Assembly: GCF_000739655.1 (NCBI RefSeq) | Contig: NZ_BATR01000021.1 | Location: forward strand, 1-57,644 | Reading direction: 5' to 3' | Length of the DNA: 57,644 bases | From: Verrucomicrobium sp. BvORR106 | Lineage (GTDB): Bacteria; Verrucomicrobiota; Verrucomicrobiia; Verrucomicrobiales; Verrucomicrobiaceae | Shown here: piece by piece, positions 10,001 to 18,565 of the stretch | How the letters are laid out: every line of letters begins with the position of its first letter | Position numbering within the stretch: the first letter of the stretch is position 1 | Program-made: the position numbers and the translations under genes | Notes under the pieces: model-generated | Told to the model about the DNA's origin: nothing | The model's database searches: none | What the model saw: the letters and a program-made list of their open reading frames with translations, nothing else

Positions 10001-10402
10001 ATCCGCCGCCTGGGCCATGGCCGCCTGCACCAGGCGCTCACTTCGCCCCGCCTCACCCTGTTCCACGCGGGCCAGCTCCACGATGCCCAGCAACTGGTCA
10101 CCCAGCCTGGGAAAGGTGCGGCGCAGGAGGCGGGCCGCATCTTCCAGACGGCGCTGACGCCATACCCAGCGATGCCATTTCCACGGCAATCCCACGCCCA
10201 GCGTCGCGGCCCCGCCCAGGAGCAGGGTGAAGCGCAGCCAGGAAGGTGTTTCCATGAACCGGTCCAGGACAAAGACCAGAAGGTACGACAGCACCAGGCC
10301 GAACGCCGCGGCCAATAACCCCTCGGTGAGCTTCACCGTCCAGACGCGGCGTCGGAAGTCCGCGAGTTTGCTTTCAAGCACGGGTGGCAGGGTGGTCTTC
10401 AT
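7058..10402 (-). CDS. DUF4175-like membrane protein with a long extracytoplasmic domain
   Basis: The 1114 residues begin with two membrane helices (about 24-46 and 58-76) and a third at about 152-175 (WAYAAIAVGVLMLVAFVAV), after which the rest should be extracytoplasmic. The layout (short cytosolic loop with RRLEDAARLLRRTFPRLGDQLLG, then Ig-like and coiled-coil segments) resembles the DUF4175 proteins found beside MoxR/VWA genes. A low-complexity Pro/Ala/Lys linker occupies about residues 620-750. A cysteine cluster, NCKSCSSCSGDS, lies near residue 905. The C-terminus has a poly-Gly stretch. It sits 65 bases downstream of the second VWA gene and overlaps the next gene by four bases. Function is not known; a membrane scaffold acted on by the MoxR/VWA machinery is the likeliest reading. 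Confidence 0.75.
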   Translation of the reverse strand: MKTTLPPVLESKLADFRRRVWTVKLTEGLLAAAFGLVLSYLLVFVLDRFMETPSWLRFTLLLGGAATLGVGLPWKWHRWVWRQRRLEDAARLLRRTFPRLGDQLLGIVELARVEQGEAGRSERLVQAAMAQAADAVKDKDFTHAVPDARHRQWAYAAIAVGVLMLVAFVAVSDAARNAFARWGLPWQNVERYTFAKVEQLPSRLVVPLAEPFELPVKLSADTRWSPGAASARIGNQPWVETSNASGVYPLAFPPQKVDTSLRLSLGDVRKTITLAPRPRPELEDVSVKLRLPSYLGYKSEQGQPVRGGTVSIVKGAQASFEARASRDLAAAELDGASQTVSGAVIRTGYAPVNTDVERKFMWRDVDGLTPREPLLLRVQAVEDESPKIMARRETMEQVVLDTEVVNFDINVTDDFGVQRAGLEWLGAPPLDGNKDQPRLKGEKVAAAGAHEKRELAARATFCAARDGVPPQTVEVRAWTDDYLPGRARARSAAFTLHVLNKTDHALWLTEQFGKWIEAARESYEMEQQLHQTNKDLRALTAAELDRPENRRRVSQQAAAENANAARLDSLTTAGRSLVEQATKNDEFDANRLESWATLLKSLKDIAANRMPSVTDLLKQTAGAASKPSSGQPTPNNPSSQPQTAEAKPPTQAGESKLAPNVSQGPNLPTTPQQGAPIAPGPAKPPAPSIADREAGFGKPPEAKPADPNAPPKPPGAGKLGLPSTTLGAAPTKPGDEAPKPPESPAQQKMDNAIAEQRDLLKEFAKVSDELSAILASLEASTFVKRFKAASRQQMLIASTVNEKTLDSFGIERTPPKEAEPIAQSAKTQSNTVHTIQTDLEAYFQRKQDSRFKAILDQMKKLEVVRALAKGGEKVSMNLTGQTISGSEYWADVFDRWAEELVAASNCKSCSSCSGDSLPPEIVLKVMQALRDEMKLRDETRELDNARAAIEENKYVEAARALGQKQASIGNHTQSAVSDIRALPEGEAKFGKELQLLGAVVNIMDEAHGLLGGGNTGADAIAAETEAIELLLQAKRMKPNGGGGGGSNPGGGGTAANASSAALAELGDGADADSNVSARPVGQATGRAGKEFPEEFKAGLDAYFNLLEGSQDNSK

Positions 10403-10467
10403 GACTCGGCTTGGTTTGGTTGAAAGGTGGCAGGAGGAACAGTGGAGGCGGAGAAAAGAAACTCAGG

Positions 10468-12672
10468 CTAGAAGGCACCGGCGGCCTTACGACCGACCCA
10501 AAACACGCCCATGAGGGTCACAAGGAGAAGAGACCAGATGGGATGGGCCCAAATCTGCACCCGGCGCTCCTGCTCCTCGGGTCGGGGCATGGCCGCGACG
10601 GCAGCCACGACCTCGGCAGGATGGGTGGAGGAAATGAGCTTGCCCCGGGTGAGCTGGGCGATCTCCCGCAGCACATCGGGTTTCGCGGGCTGGCCGAGCT
10701 TCTCCCGCGGGGTGCCCTGCACGGAAATGAGCGTGTCCAGCGCGGCCCCGGCATCGGCCGAGGTGAGGCGCACGCGGTGCTCGCCGGGCTCTGTGGGCGT
10801 GGTGACACCGCTGAAGAGCCCCCAGGCCTCCTCCCCTGCGGAGACGAGCCTCACGCTGGAGGTCTTCCCAGAGGGCGCAGTGATTTGGGCAATGACGGTG
10901 CCATCGCGCAGAGGTTCCCCTGTCTGGCTGGTGACGTTGGCGTTGAGCGTGAGCACCGCCCCGGCCCGCGGCCGGTCGGGGGAGTAGAACAGGCGCATCT
11001 TGTCTCCCTGGGACATGTTGCGCTGGTACGCCATCCACCGCACCACCTGACCCCAGAAGCGGTAGTGGTACTTGTCCTCCACCCCTTTACGCCAGCGCCA
11101 GGCTCCGTCTGTGCCCATGAAGAGGATCTTGCCAGCTCCGTGGGTCTTTGTCACGATCAGAGGGATTCTTCCGAAGCGATTGGTCTCCGTGCCATGCATG
11201 GCGAGCACTTCGCTCCCCGCCTTGGCCCGGATCGCGGGGGCGTACCACTGGAAGCCTGGCAGGTTCTGCCACACCCGGGCGCTGGCCTCATCGGTGTCCT
11301 CCAGTTTCGTCAGCAGGCTGCGGGTGCCGGACTCCGTGAGGGAAAACTTGCCCGGGGAGGAGGTGCCCCAGCCGCGTGGTTGGGCGGTGTCCCACACCAC
11401 CGGCAGAAGATCGGCCAACGTCGTGTTTTGCAGGGTGCTCTGAAAGCCATTGAGCCCCGGCATGAAGACCAGACCGGCGGCCTGATCCCGCACCAGCTTC
11501 TGCAGGGCATCACACTGCTCCAGAGTGAGTTGCCCTTTATCGATCCCCACATCGCCCAGGAAGACCACGTCATACTTGGCCAGGGCGTCGGCCTTGGGCA
11601 TGGCGCTGAGGTAACCGCGCCCGGCTCCGGACTTGCCCAGGGCTGGATGAAACAACAGGCAGTTCACCTCCACCCCGGGATCACGCTCCAGGGCATTGCG
11701 CAGGTAGCGGTACTCCCAGCGCGGGAAGCTCTCGATGATGAGCACATGCAACTGCTCTTTCCGGATGGAGAGCGGGGCCTCGATGGAGTTGTTGTTCAGG
11801 AACCGCTCACCGCCCGTCTTGGGCACAGCGAGGGTCAGCTTGAGCTCACCGGGCTTCTCAGGACGCCAGACCATGACATCCTGCAAACGGCTCATGGCGG
11901 GAATGACGACGGACTTCGTGATGACCTCGCCCGTGGAGGATCGCAGTTCGACGACAGCGGCCTCATCCCGCGGCAGGGAGCTCTCGATGGTGAAGGGCAC
12001 GCGCAACGGCTTGCCCGCGATGGCAAAGGTGGGTACCTCGAAGCTGGCGAGATCCACGTCCGGCAGGCGGCTCTCTGAACCCAGCGGCACGGCAAAGACC
12101 GGCACGTCCCGCATGCGCAACCGCGTGGCGGCCTGGGCCGGGGCTTCCCCGCTGTTCCAGTCGCCGTCTGAGATCAACACCACCGCCTGGAGGCGTGGGT
12201 GTTTCTCTGCCACCTGGTTGAGCGCCCCGTTAAGATCCGTCCCTTCCTCCGGCGGTTGCTGGGCGGAGGAGAAATCCTGGAGCACCACCTCCATGCGCTC
12301 TGTCAGGGAGGCCCAGGTGGCCGCCTCTGCCAGCGGGGCGGCCAGCGCCTTCCTCGCCAGGGGCTCCGAGGACGGACTGACGGCATTGATCACATCCTGT
12401 GTCTCCATGGAGCGGGAGACATCCCGCAGCACCACCAGGGTGGGCTTGCTCTCCGGTTTGAAGAGCTCCCGCCACTCCGGCTGGTTCAGGGTAATAGCGA
12501 TGGCGGCGGCGATCAGCACCCGCAGCGCCTCCAGCAAGCCGGTGACCCGCCGGTAGCCGCTGCGCCGCCACGCCATCCAGGCCAGCCCGGCGATGAGCAG
12601 CACGAAGACCACCCCCACCGTGATGGAAAGGGGGCTGGGGCTGAAGACCAGGGTCTGGCTGGCGGGTTTCAT
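10468..12672 (-). CDS. VWA-domain membrane protein with a glutamine-amidotransferase-like region
   Basis: The start at 12672 (MKPASQ) overlaps the upstream stop by four bases (ATGA); an in-frame extension upstream is only a shadow of the previous gene. The 734-residue product has an N-terminal membrane helix (ITVGVVFVLLIAGLAWMAW), a second hydrophobic segment (LEALRVLIAAAIAITL), a VWA domain opening TLVVLRDVSRSMETQ with the MIDAS motif DxSxS, a class-I glutamine-amidotransferase-like stretch (YDVVFLGDVGIDKGQLT to GLVFMPGLNGF) and a C-terminal membrane helix (WSLLLVTLMGVFWVGRKA). This is the usual architecture of the larger VWA partner in Planctomycetes/Verrucomicrobia MoxR operons. The MIDAS site binds a divalent metal and mediates protein contacts; the client is unknown. 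Confidence 0.85.
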   Translation of the reverse strand: MKPASQTLVFSPSPLSITVGVVFVLLIAGLAWMAWRRSGYRRVTGLLEALRVLIAAAIAITLNQPEWRELFKPESKPTLVVLRDVSRSMETQDVINAVSPSSEPLARKALAAPLAEAATWASLTERMEVVLQDFSSAQQPPEEGTDLNGALNQVAEKHPRLQAVVLISDGDWNSGEAPAQAATRLRMRDVPVFAVPLGSESRLPDVDLASFEVPTFAIAGKPLRVPFTIESSLPRDEAAVVELRSSTGEVITKSVVIPAMSRLQDVMVWRPEKPGELKLTLAVPKTGGERFLNNNSIEAPLSIRKEQLHVLIIESFPRWEYRYLRNALERDPGVEVNCLLFHPALGKSGAGRGYLSAMPKADALAKYDVVFLGDVGIDKGQLTLEQCDALQKLVRDQAAGLVFMPGLNGFQSTLQNTTLADLLPVVWDTAQPRGWGTSSPGKFSLTESGTRSLLTKLEDTDEASARVWQNLPGFQWYAPAIRAKAGSEVLAMHGTETNRFGRIPLIVTKTHGAGKILFMGTDGAWRWRKGVEDKYHYRFWGQVVRWMAYQRNMSQGDKMRLFYSPDRPRAGAVLTLNANVTSQTGEPLRDGTVIAQITAPSGKTSSVRLVSAGEEAWGLFSGVTTPTEPGEHRVRLTSADAGAALDTLISVQGTPREKLGQPAKPDVLREIAQLTRGKLISSTHPAEVVAAVAAMPRPEEQERRVQIWAHPIWSLLLVTLMGVFWVGRKAAGAF

Positions 12673-14756
12673 GCCGTGGGTTGCGCGGGTTCGCGGAAAG
12701 AAGATGCTCCGTTCTGGGCGGGGTCGGAGTTTGCTCTTGCGAAGAAGGGGTTCGCGGCAGCCCGGCCCGGCTCCGGACGGCCGGGCATGCACAGGAGAGC
12801 CTCGCCCAGCAGGGCCAGCGCCATGACCATGAGGAAGGTGCGCCAGATCTCACTGGTGAGGCTGCGACCGTCGTCCAGCGTGTCCGTGAGGAACCGGTAG
12901 TCGAGGCCCGTGAAGAGCTCGTCCAGATTCGCCGAGGTGAGATGCAGGGGCTCATCCTCTGTCGCCGGCCGGTTCAGGGCGGTGAGCATCTCGCCAGATG
13001 ACCTCACCCCTGCCAGGAGCGGAAGGTTGATGGAAGGAACACTTTCCTCGCGTGCCTCGACGGGCTTCCAAGCAGAGGGATCTGCCCCGAGCGAGCCCAA
13101 CGCGGCAGAGCGCTGCCGGGCCTTGCCCAGGGTGCGGGCCCCTTCATTGAGCGACCGGTGCAGCATGGCAAACATGACCACCCCGTCCCGCGCCAGGCTG
13201 GACGCACCGGGGCCGGTCAGGGTACCGAGGAAATAAGCTCCCCCGCCCTGCTCACCACCCGCACGGACGAGGAGGGGTTCACGATTGGGCAGCCGGGCCA
13301 GAGGCACGCCCTCACCCAGGACCGGCACGTGCCGGGTCACCTCCACACTGCCCACCGGCAGCGCGGTGCCATCGCGCAGATTGGCCAGGATGTCGGCATC
13401 ATTGCGCCACCACTCCACGGCCTGGGCCCGGGAGCCGGAACCTCCCTGCCAGGGGCCCCAGCCCAGTCCCAGAAAACGCACGTCATCCGGAGACTCGGGT
13501 GGGAGAAACAACACCGACCTGCCTGAAGCAACGTGATTTTCCAACTGGCGGGCCAGCACATCATCCGCCTTGGGCAGCGGGGCCTGCCAGACGATCAAGG
13601 CCGTCTCATCCCAGGGGATCTCTGCGGCCCGCTGACTGCGCAGGCGGGTCACGGCGTATTTGCGTGAGGGATCGGCCGCCGCGCCCAGCGCGGCAGCGAG
13701 ACCGGACGTCTCCAACTCATCATCCGACACGATCACGGAGCGCAGAGGCGGCGGCTCATCAAAGACGAAATACCAGGCATTGTTGGGCAGGCAGGCATCG
13801 CCCGGCAGCTCCACCCGGCCCCAGCCCCGCTTGAGCGACTTGTCGATGGGGAAGGTCTGCCCTTGAAGTACCAACTGGCTTTCCTTGAGTGTGACTTTCA
13901 CAGTCGTGGCCGCCCCATTGATCACCACCCGTAGGGGTACTTCGAGCGGCTGGAGCGCCTGCCCGGCCTGGCGCGTGATACGCAGATCCATCAGCAGTTC
14001 CGCCTTGGCAGAGGTCTCCCGCCGGGTCACGCGCTCCACACGCACCGCCAGATCGTCATCTGCCACCTGGGGATAGGCGAGCAAGTGGAACCGCACGCCC
14101 TGAAGGCCAGCATAAGCGCTGCGCAAGGTTTCCCATCGCCCTCCCGCGGCATCCCAGTCGCCCTGCTGCAGGTCGCTCAGAAGCCACACGTCCGTGCGGC
14201 CGGACTTATTGGTGGTGATGTAGTCCAGGGCCTTTTGCAGCAGTCCTGGAATGTCCGCCTTCGTATCCGTGGGCCCCGTGTGCGGCATGTCCAGCAGACG
14301 CTCCGCCTTGTCGAGCGACTGCGGATCTCCCACGGCGCTGTCCACCAGCACGAGCCGGGAACGGGTGCCCACCGCATCATGAATGGCGCGGGCGATGTTG
14401 CGCAATCCCGCCAGCCGCTTGCTCACTCCGGTGGTGGTATTCTGCTGCTCCATGCTGGCGGAACGGTCCAGCAGGATCATGACCGTGTCTGGCGCGCCTC
14501 CGGTCAGGCCCAGCCAGCCACCGGCGAGCGGACGAGTGATGACAAAGATGATGGCGGCCACCGCCAGCACCCGGAAGGCCAGGATGAGCACCTGCCGCAA
14601 GCGCGACAGCCCCTTGTTCATCCGCTGTGCCATGAGCAGGAACATCATGGCCGCCCACTTCACCTGACGCCGCCGGTAGAGGTGGATGAGGTGAATGATC
14701 ACCGGCAGCGCGGCGAGCGGCAGGGCAAACAGCAACGCTGGTTCGAGGAAGGTCAT
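12669..14756 (-). CDS. BatA-type aerotolerance-regulator N-terminal/VWA membrane protein
   Basis: The first 90 residues match the BatA N-terminal domain: FLEPALLFALPLAALPVIIHLIHLYRRR is the conserved amphipathic start, followed by KWAAMMFLLMAQ and a second membrane helix. A VWA domain follows with MIDAS motif DRSASM (residues about 97-102). A C-terminal helix (EIWRTFLMVMALALLGEALL) anchors the other end. The family works with MoxR ATPases and DUF58 proteins; in Bacteroides the Bat proteins were linked to oxygen tolerance, although the molecular role is unsettled. It overlaps its neighbours by four bases on both sides. The call is solid on the N-terminal signature and the gene order. Confidence 0.88.
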   Translation of the reverse strand: MTFLEPALLFALPLAALPVIIHLIHLYRRRQVKWAAMMFLLMAQRMNKGLSRLRQVLILAFRVLAVAAIIFVITRPLAGGWLGLTGGAPDTVMILLDRSASMEQQNTTTGVSKRLAGLRNIARAIHDAVGTRSRLVLVDSAVGDPQSLDKAERLLDMPHTGPTDTKADIPGLLQKALDYITTNKSGRTDVWLLSDLQQGDWDAAGGRWETLRSAYAGLQGVRFHLLAYPQVADDDLAVRVERVTRRETSAKAELLMDLRITRQAGQALQPLEVPLRVVINGAATTVKVTLKESQLVLQGQTFPIDKSLKRGWGRVELPGDACLPNNAWYFVFDEPPPLRSVIVSDDELETSGLAAALGAAADPSRKYAVTRLRSQRAAEIPWDETALIVWQAPLPKADDVLARQLENHVASGRSVLFLPPESPDDVRFLGLGWGPWQGGSGSRAQAVEWWRNDADILANLRDGTALPVGSVEVTRHVPVLGEGVPLARLPNREPLLVRAGGEQGGGAYFLGTLTGPGASSLARDGVVMFAMLHRSLNEGARTLGKARQRSAALGSLGADPSAWKPVEAREESVPSINLPLLAGVRSSGEMLTALNRPATEDEPLHLTSANLDELFTGLDYRFLTDTLDDGRSLTSEIWRTFLMVMALALLGEALLCMPGRPEPGRAAANPFFARANSDPAQNGASSFREPAQPTA

Positions 14757-15655
14757 CGGGAGCCGCGTTTGGGGGTGCGTCCGAGGAGGAACCGCGCCAG
14801 CACGTCCTCATACCGGTCGTGCAGCTTCACGCGATGGTAGTCCATGCCGGTGGTGCGAACCAGTTCGTCCATCTCCATGAGGTACTGGCGCACGGCTTCG
14901 CGATAATTCCGCGCAATGAGCGAAGGATCGGCCAGGACCATCTCCCCGCCTTCCATGTCCACGAACCGGGCGGGCCGGTCGAAGTCAAAATCCAGCTCCT
15001 GCTGGTCCAGCAGGTGGAAGGCCGCCACATCATGCCGGCGGAAGCGGAGATGCTGGATGGCGGATTTCAACTCGACGGGCGGCACAAAGAAGTCCGACAG
15101 AATGACGATGAGTGCCCGCTGGCGGATCTTTTCGGCCGCATTGTGCAGGGCAGCCAGGAGGGTGGTGCCGCCGAGGGGCTGAATGGTTCCCATCTGATCG
15201 AGCACCAGCCCGAGGTGCGAGGCTCCTCGTTTGGGAGGGATTTCGATCGCGGGCTCGGCCATGCTCCAGAGACCTGCCGCGTCTCCCTGCTGGGCGGCGA
15301 GGTAGGCCAGGGTGCCGGCCAGCTTGCGGGCATAGTCCAGCCGGGTGGCCCCCGCCGGGCCAAAGCCCATGGAGCCGCTGGTATCCAGCAGGAGGCAGAG
15401 CCGGAGGTTCGTGTCTGCCTCGAACTCCTTGATGTAAAAACGATCACTCCGACCCCAGGTGCGCCAGTCCAGACGGCGCGTGTCATCCCCCGGCACATAC
15501 TTGCGATACTGGGCGAACTCGAGCGAGGAGCCCTTCACGGGGCTGCGATGCTTCCCCGAGACGCTGCCCAGCATGGTCTGCCGGGCATGGAGGGGAAGCG
15601 CCATCAGCCTGGCCAGCACGGCAGGCTCCAGAAAGGATCGCTTCTCTTCCGCCAT
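14753..15655 (-). CDS. DUF58 domain protein
   Basis: The 300-residue product shows the DUF58 hallmark GDDTRRLDWRTWGRSDRFYIKEFE near residues 55-80, followed by a VWA-like fold with LLDTSGSM. DUF58 proteins are nearly always encoded directly after a MoxR AAA+ ATPase and are thought to be adaptor or substrate proteins for it. There is no membrane helix, so it is cytosolic. The gene begins 32 bases after moxR and its stop overlaps the BatA start (ATGA). The length matches the family. Confidence 0.92.
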   Translation of the reverse strand: MAEEKRSFLEPAVLARLMALPLHARQTMLGSVSGKHRSPVKGSSLEFAQYRKYVPGDDTRRLDWRTWGRSDRFYIKEFEADTNLRLCLLLDTSGSMGFGPAGATRLDYARKLAGTLAYLAAQQGDAAGLWSMAEPAIEIPPKRGASHLGLVLDQMGTIQPLGGTTLLAALHNAAEKIRQRALIVILSDFFVPPVELKSAIQHLRFRRHDVAAFHLLDQQELDFDFDRPARFVDMEGGEMVLADPSLIARNYREAVRQYLMEMDELVRTTGMDYHRVKLHDRYEDVLARFLLGRTPKRGSR

Positions 15656-15687
15656 GGGGGTGTGGGCTGGGATCTGGAAAGACCGGT

Positions 15688-16704
15688 TTACGCCGCCTTG
15701 CTGAGCTCATCCACGAGCCGCTTGGTGAGATCCCGGCTGGTCACCCCTTCGGATTCAGCAGTGAAGGTGGTCATCACCCGGTGACGCAGCACAGGGTCGG
15801 CCACCTCAGTCACATCTTCCAGGCGCACCATGTAGCTGCCCTGGAGAGCGGCACGGGCCTTCGCCCCGAGAATGAGGTACTGCACGGCGCGCGGTCCTGC
15901 CCCCCAACTTACGAGGGGCTTCAGCCAGCTGGGAGCCTCCCCGCCATTCGGCCGGGTGCGGCGCACCAGATCCACAGCGAACTCATAAACATGATCCGGC
16001 ACGGGCACACGACGCACCAGATCCTGGAAGGCCAGCACCTTGGGGCCATCCAGCACGTGCTCCAACCTTGGCAGGGTCAGGCCCGTGGTGCTGCGGGCGA
16101 TGGCGACTTCCTCCTCGCGAGAGGGGTAGTCCACCCCGATCATGAACATGAAGCGGTCCAGCTGCGCCTCCGGCAGCGGGTAGGTGCCCTCCTGCTCGAT
16201 GGGGTTCTGCGTCGCCAGCACGAAGAAGGGCGAGTCCAGCGTGTAGGTGCGGCCCGCCACGGTCACGCGGTGCTCCTGCATGGCTTCCAGCATGGCCGCC
16301 TGCGTCTTGGAAGGCGCGCGGTTGATCTCGTCCGCCAGCACGATGTTCGCGAACACCGGACCTTTGGCGAACTCGAAGCTGCGCTTCCCTCCCGGCAGTT
16401 CCTGGAGGATGTCCGTGCCCGTGATGTCCATGGGCATGAGGTCCGGCGTGAACTGGATGCGGCTGAAGGAAAGGGACATCGTCTCCGCCAGCCGGCTGAT
16501 GAGGAGCGTCTTGGCCAGACCCGGCACCCCCATGAGCAAAGCGTGACCACGGGCAAAGAGACAGATGGCCAACTGCTCGACCACCTTCTGCTGACCGACG
16601 ATGATTTTTTTCAACTCGTTGCAGAGGCGGACATACACCTCGCGAAGTTCATCAATGGCGGCGACATCGTCCTTGGGCAGCGGGGAGGAGGCTGGATCTG
16701 GCAT
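15688..16704 (-). CDS. MoxR-family AAA+ ATPase
   Basis: A 338-residue AAA_3 ATPase. Walker A is GVPGLAKT (residues 59-66), Walker B is IVLADEINRAPSK (from 121), sensor 1 is LATQNPIEQEGTYPLPEAQLDRF (from 163), and the C-terminal lid carries the arginine-rich DLVRRTRP region. MoxR proteins are chaperone-like ATPases that act with VWA/DUF58 partners to mature enzymes or envelope complexes. It is the first gene of the operon running to the window's left end and is divergently oriented from the membrane protein array. No clear Shine-Dalgarno precedes the ATG. Confidence 0.95.
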   Translation of the reverse strand: MPDPASSPLPKDDVAAIDELREVYVRLCNELKKIIVGQQKVVEQLAICLFARGHALLMGVPGLAKTLLISRLAETMSLSFSRIQFTPDLMPMDITGTDILQELPGGKRSFEFAKGPVFANIVLADEINRAPSKTQAAMLEAMQEHRVTVAGRTYTLDSPFFVLATQNPIEQEGTYPLPEAQLDRFMFMIGVDYPSREEEVAIARSTTGLTLPRLEHVLDGPKVLAFQDLVRRVPVPDHVYEFAVDLVRRTRPNGGEAPSWLKPLVSWGAGPRAVQYLILGAKARAALQGSYMVRLEDVTEVADPVLRHRVMTTFTAESEGVTSRDLTKRLVDELSKAA

Positions 16705-16910
16705 GGTCGTGACAGGGGAGGCAGAAAGGAAAACTCATTAACACCTGATCCCCACCGCGCTGGCAATGGGAATCACCGGTCGATGGGGATAAAATTTGTC
16801 CAGATGGGTGTAGCGCACCCTCACTGTTAGGACGGGAACTGACCCCTCTTTATTGGAACTGTTCGACGTTTTTTAGAAAAATCCGGCCGCGCCTGATGCG
16901 GAGTTGTTCG
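16705..16910. other. Divergent intergenic region between the MoxR operon and the membrane-protein array
   Basis: About 206 bases separate the two divergent starts and must hold promoters for both. An AT-rich stretch (around 16866-16882) stands out, but I could not assign convincing -35/-10 pairs. A GGAG at 16900-16903 is spaced seven bases from the ATG at 16911. Confidence 0.4.
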
Positions 16911-17699
16911 ATGAAGGCTTGTCATCCTCCAGGGAGGTCTGGTAGCCTGACCCTTGTGAACCCCCAAAACCTTCGACCCCGGCGGTCCGCCGGGGTTCCG
17001 CTCGCCTGTGCCCTCGTGTCCGGGCTACTGTGTCCCGCCTCCACCTGGGCTGGGATGCCCTCGTTCCAGCTCACGGATCTGGCCGCAGCGCGGCTAGACG
17101 TGATTTCCTTCTTCCTGATGACCTATCTGGTCCTCACGCTGCTCTTCAAGATCATCTGGAACAGCCTGGCCAAGGACTTCAAGTGGATGCCACCCCTCAC
17201 CTATAAGCGGGCTCTCGGCCTGATGGTGGTCTGCGGCATGTTCCTCTACGTGGTGCTCACCATGATCTCCGGAGCCCGCGAGCTGATGACGCCGGGCGCC
17301 TGGCAGAAGGAGGGGCTCACCTACCGCATCACCGAGCCGGAGAAACAGGCCAAGCCCTGGATCGACTCCGCCCGTCAGCAATCCATGGAGCGCCTGCGCA
17401 CGGCCCTTTTCGAATACGCCAAAGCTCACAACGGCGAGTTCCCTCCCCATGTGGAGGCCGAGGACTTCCCCCGGGAACTGTGGCGTGGCATCGACCCCGC
17501 CCGCACCCCCTACGGTTACTACCCAGGGAGAAAGGCAGAGCAGGGCAACTTGATCGTCGCCTTTGAGCCCTACGTGTACGGATCCCGCCGGTACGTCCTG
17601 CTCTCCAACGGGGAGATCATCAACCTCCCCCTGACCGAACTGGCCGACCGGGCGAGGAAAGAACTGGAGAACTTTGCACAACAGGTGGCACGGCCGTGA
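16911..17699 (+). CDS. Membrane protein with pseudopilin-like extracytoplasmic domain (array member 1)
   Basis: I take the ATG at 16911 because GGAG lies seven bases upstream; a GTG at 16956 would give a cleaner signal peptide (ending near STWAG). After that come two membrane helices (VISFFLMTYLVLTLLFKIIW and ALGLMVVCGMFLYVVLTMI). The outer domain has the helix-turn pattern SARQQSMERLRTALFEYAKAHNGEFPP followed by strands (RRYVLLSNGEIINLPLTEL), resembling the globular part of type II pseudopilins and verrucomicrobial prepilin-like proteins. The N-terminus is not a prepilin leader. It is the most divergent member of a run of five genes; its stop overlaps the next start (GTGA). The similarity to pseudopilins is by motif only. 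Confidence 0.7.
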   Translation: MKACHPPGRSGSLTLVNPQNLRPRRSAGVPLACALVSGLLCPASTWAGMPSFQLTDLAAARLDVISFFLMTYLVLTLLFKIIWNSLAKDFKWMPPLTYKRALGLMVVCGMFLYVVLTMISGARELMTPGAWQKEGLTYRITEPEKQAKPWIDSARQQSMERLRTALFEYAKAHNGEFPPHVEAEDFPRELWRGIDPARTPYGYYPGRKAEQGNLIVAFEPYVYGSRRYVLLSNGEIINLPLTELADRARKELENFAQQVARP

Positions 17700-18565
17700 G
17701 TGATCTACCCTACTTCGAGCCCCTGTCGAAAGGGGTGAAGATTTTTGCTGTGAGCGCCCTGTTACTGGTGATCGTCCCAGTCGCGGCTGACGCGTTGGGG
17801 GCAGGGCCATTCATTTCTATTGGAGTGGGGATTGAGATCATCTTCAAGCTTTGCGCAGGTTGGATCGCTTTCCTGACTCGTACGGCACCAAAGATGGAGG
17901 TGAATTATCTCCTCATCGCAAATGGACTGCTGGGGCTGTTGTTGGGCGTAGCGGCGCTTCAGTGGGTTATGCGAGCCCTGATTCAAAGCAATTCACCCGC
18001 CTCATGCCCCTGGCGGTGGAAGTGGACGATCGCGGTCACTTCCATGTTCGCCCTCTTGTTCGGGATCTGCGTAAGCGCCGTCGGGATCGCCACTCACAGT
18101 GCCTCATTGTTTCAAGAACCTGTTGTCAAAACCCACCCTTCCCGATCCACCATTCACAAAGATGTGACCAATGCGAAACAACTCTATGTCGAGGCGATCG
18201 TTGCGCACGATGCAGGAAATTCTGCTCCCGGAGACACTTGGGCAGCACTGGCCGCATCAACCGATCTTGAGCCGAAAGAACTAAACATGCTTGCCGTGGT
18301 GCGGTCACTTTCCACCGAGGAACCACCTGAAGTCTGGACATATCTTGAGATCATTTCCCCTGACGACCCTGAGATGGACATCCCCGTCTTCCTTGCTCCC
18401 AGAGCTCATGCTCCAGGCGAGATCATCATGGGATTCGCGCATGGGAAAGCGCAAGTTTGCACTCTGGATGAATACGACGATGCCATCGATCGCTGGCATG
18501 CGGCGCGGGCAAAGCTGAGGGGGTATTCTAAACGGGATCCAAATAAAGGAGGCGGCGCTCCATGA
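17696..18565 (+). CDS. Membrane protein, degenerate paralogue (array member 2)
   Basis: The GTG start at 17696 overlaps the previous stop (GTGA) and AGGTGG lies a few bases upstream. The 289-residue product has three membrane helices: about 15-35, 70-95 and 107-130. The third is preceded by the family motif WRWKW. The outer domain retains NAKQLYVEAIVAHDAGN where other members have NARQLITALRIYASDH, but the glycine and tyrosine-proline of the motif are lost. The end keeps the DEYDDAIDRWHAARAK helix that mirrors AAIHRWREYRK and AALQRWREV in members 3 and 4. Base composition is visibly less GC-rich than the flanking operons. Function unknown. Confidence 0.7.
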   Translation: MSDLPYFEPLSKGVKIFAVSALLLVIVPVAADALGAGPFISIGVGIEIIFKLCAGWIAFLTRTAPKMEVNYLLIANGLLGLLLGVAALQWVMRALIQSNSPASCPWRWKWTIAVTSMFALLFGICVSAVGIATHSASLFQEPVVKTHPSRSTIHKDVTNAKQLYVEAIVAHDAGNSAPGDTWAALAASTDLEPKELNMLAVVRSLSTEEPPEVWTYLEIISPDDPEMDIPVFLAPRAHAPGEIIMGFAHGKAQVCTLDEYDDAIDRWHAARAKLRGYSKRDPNKGGGAP

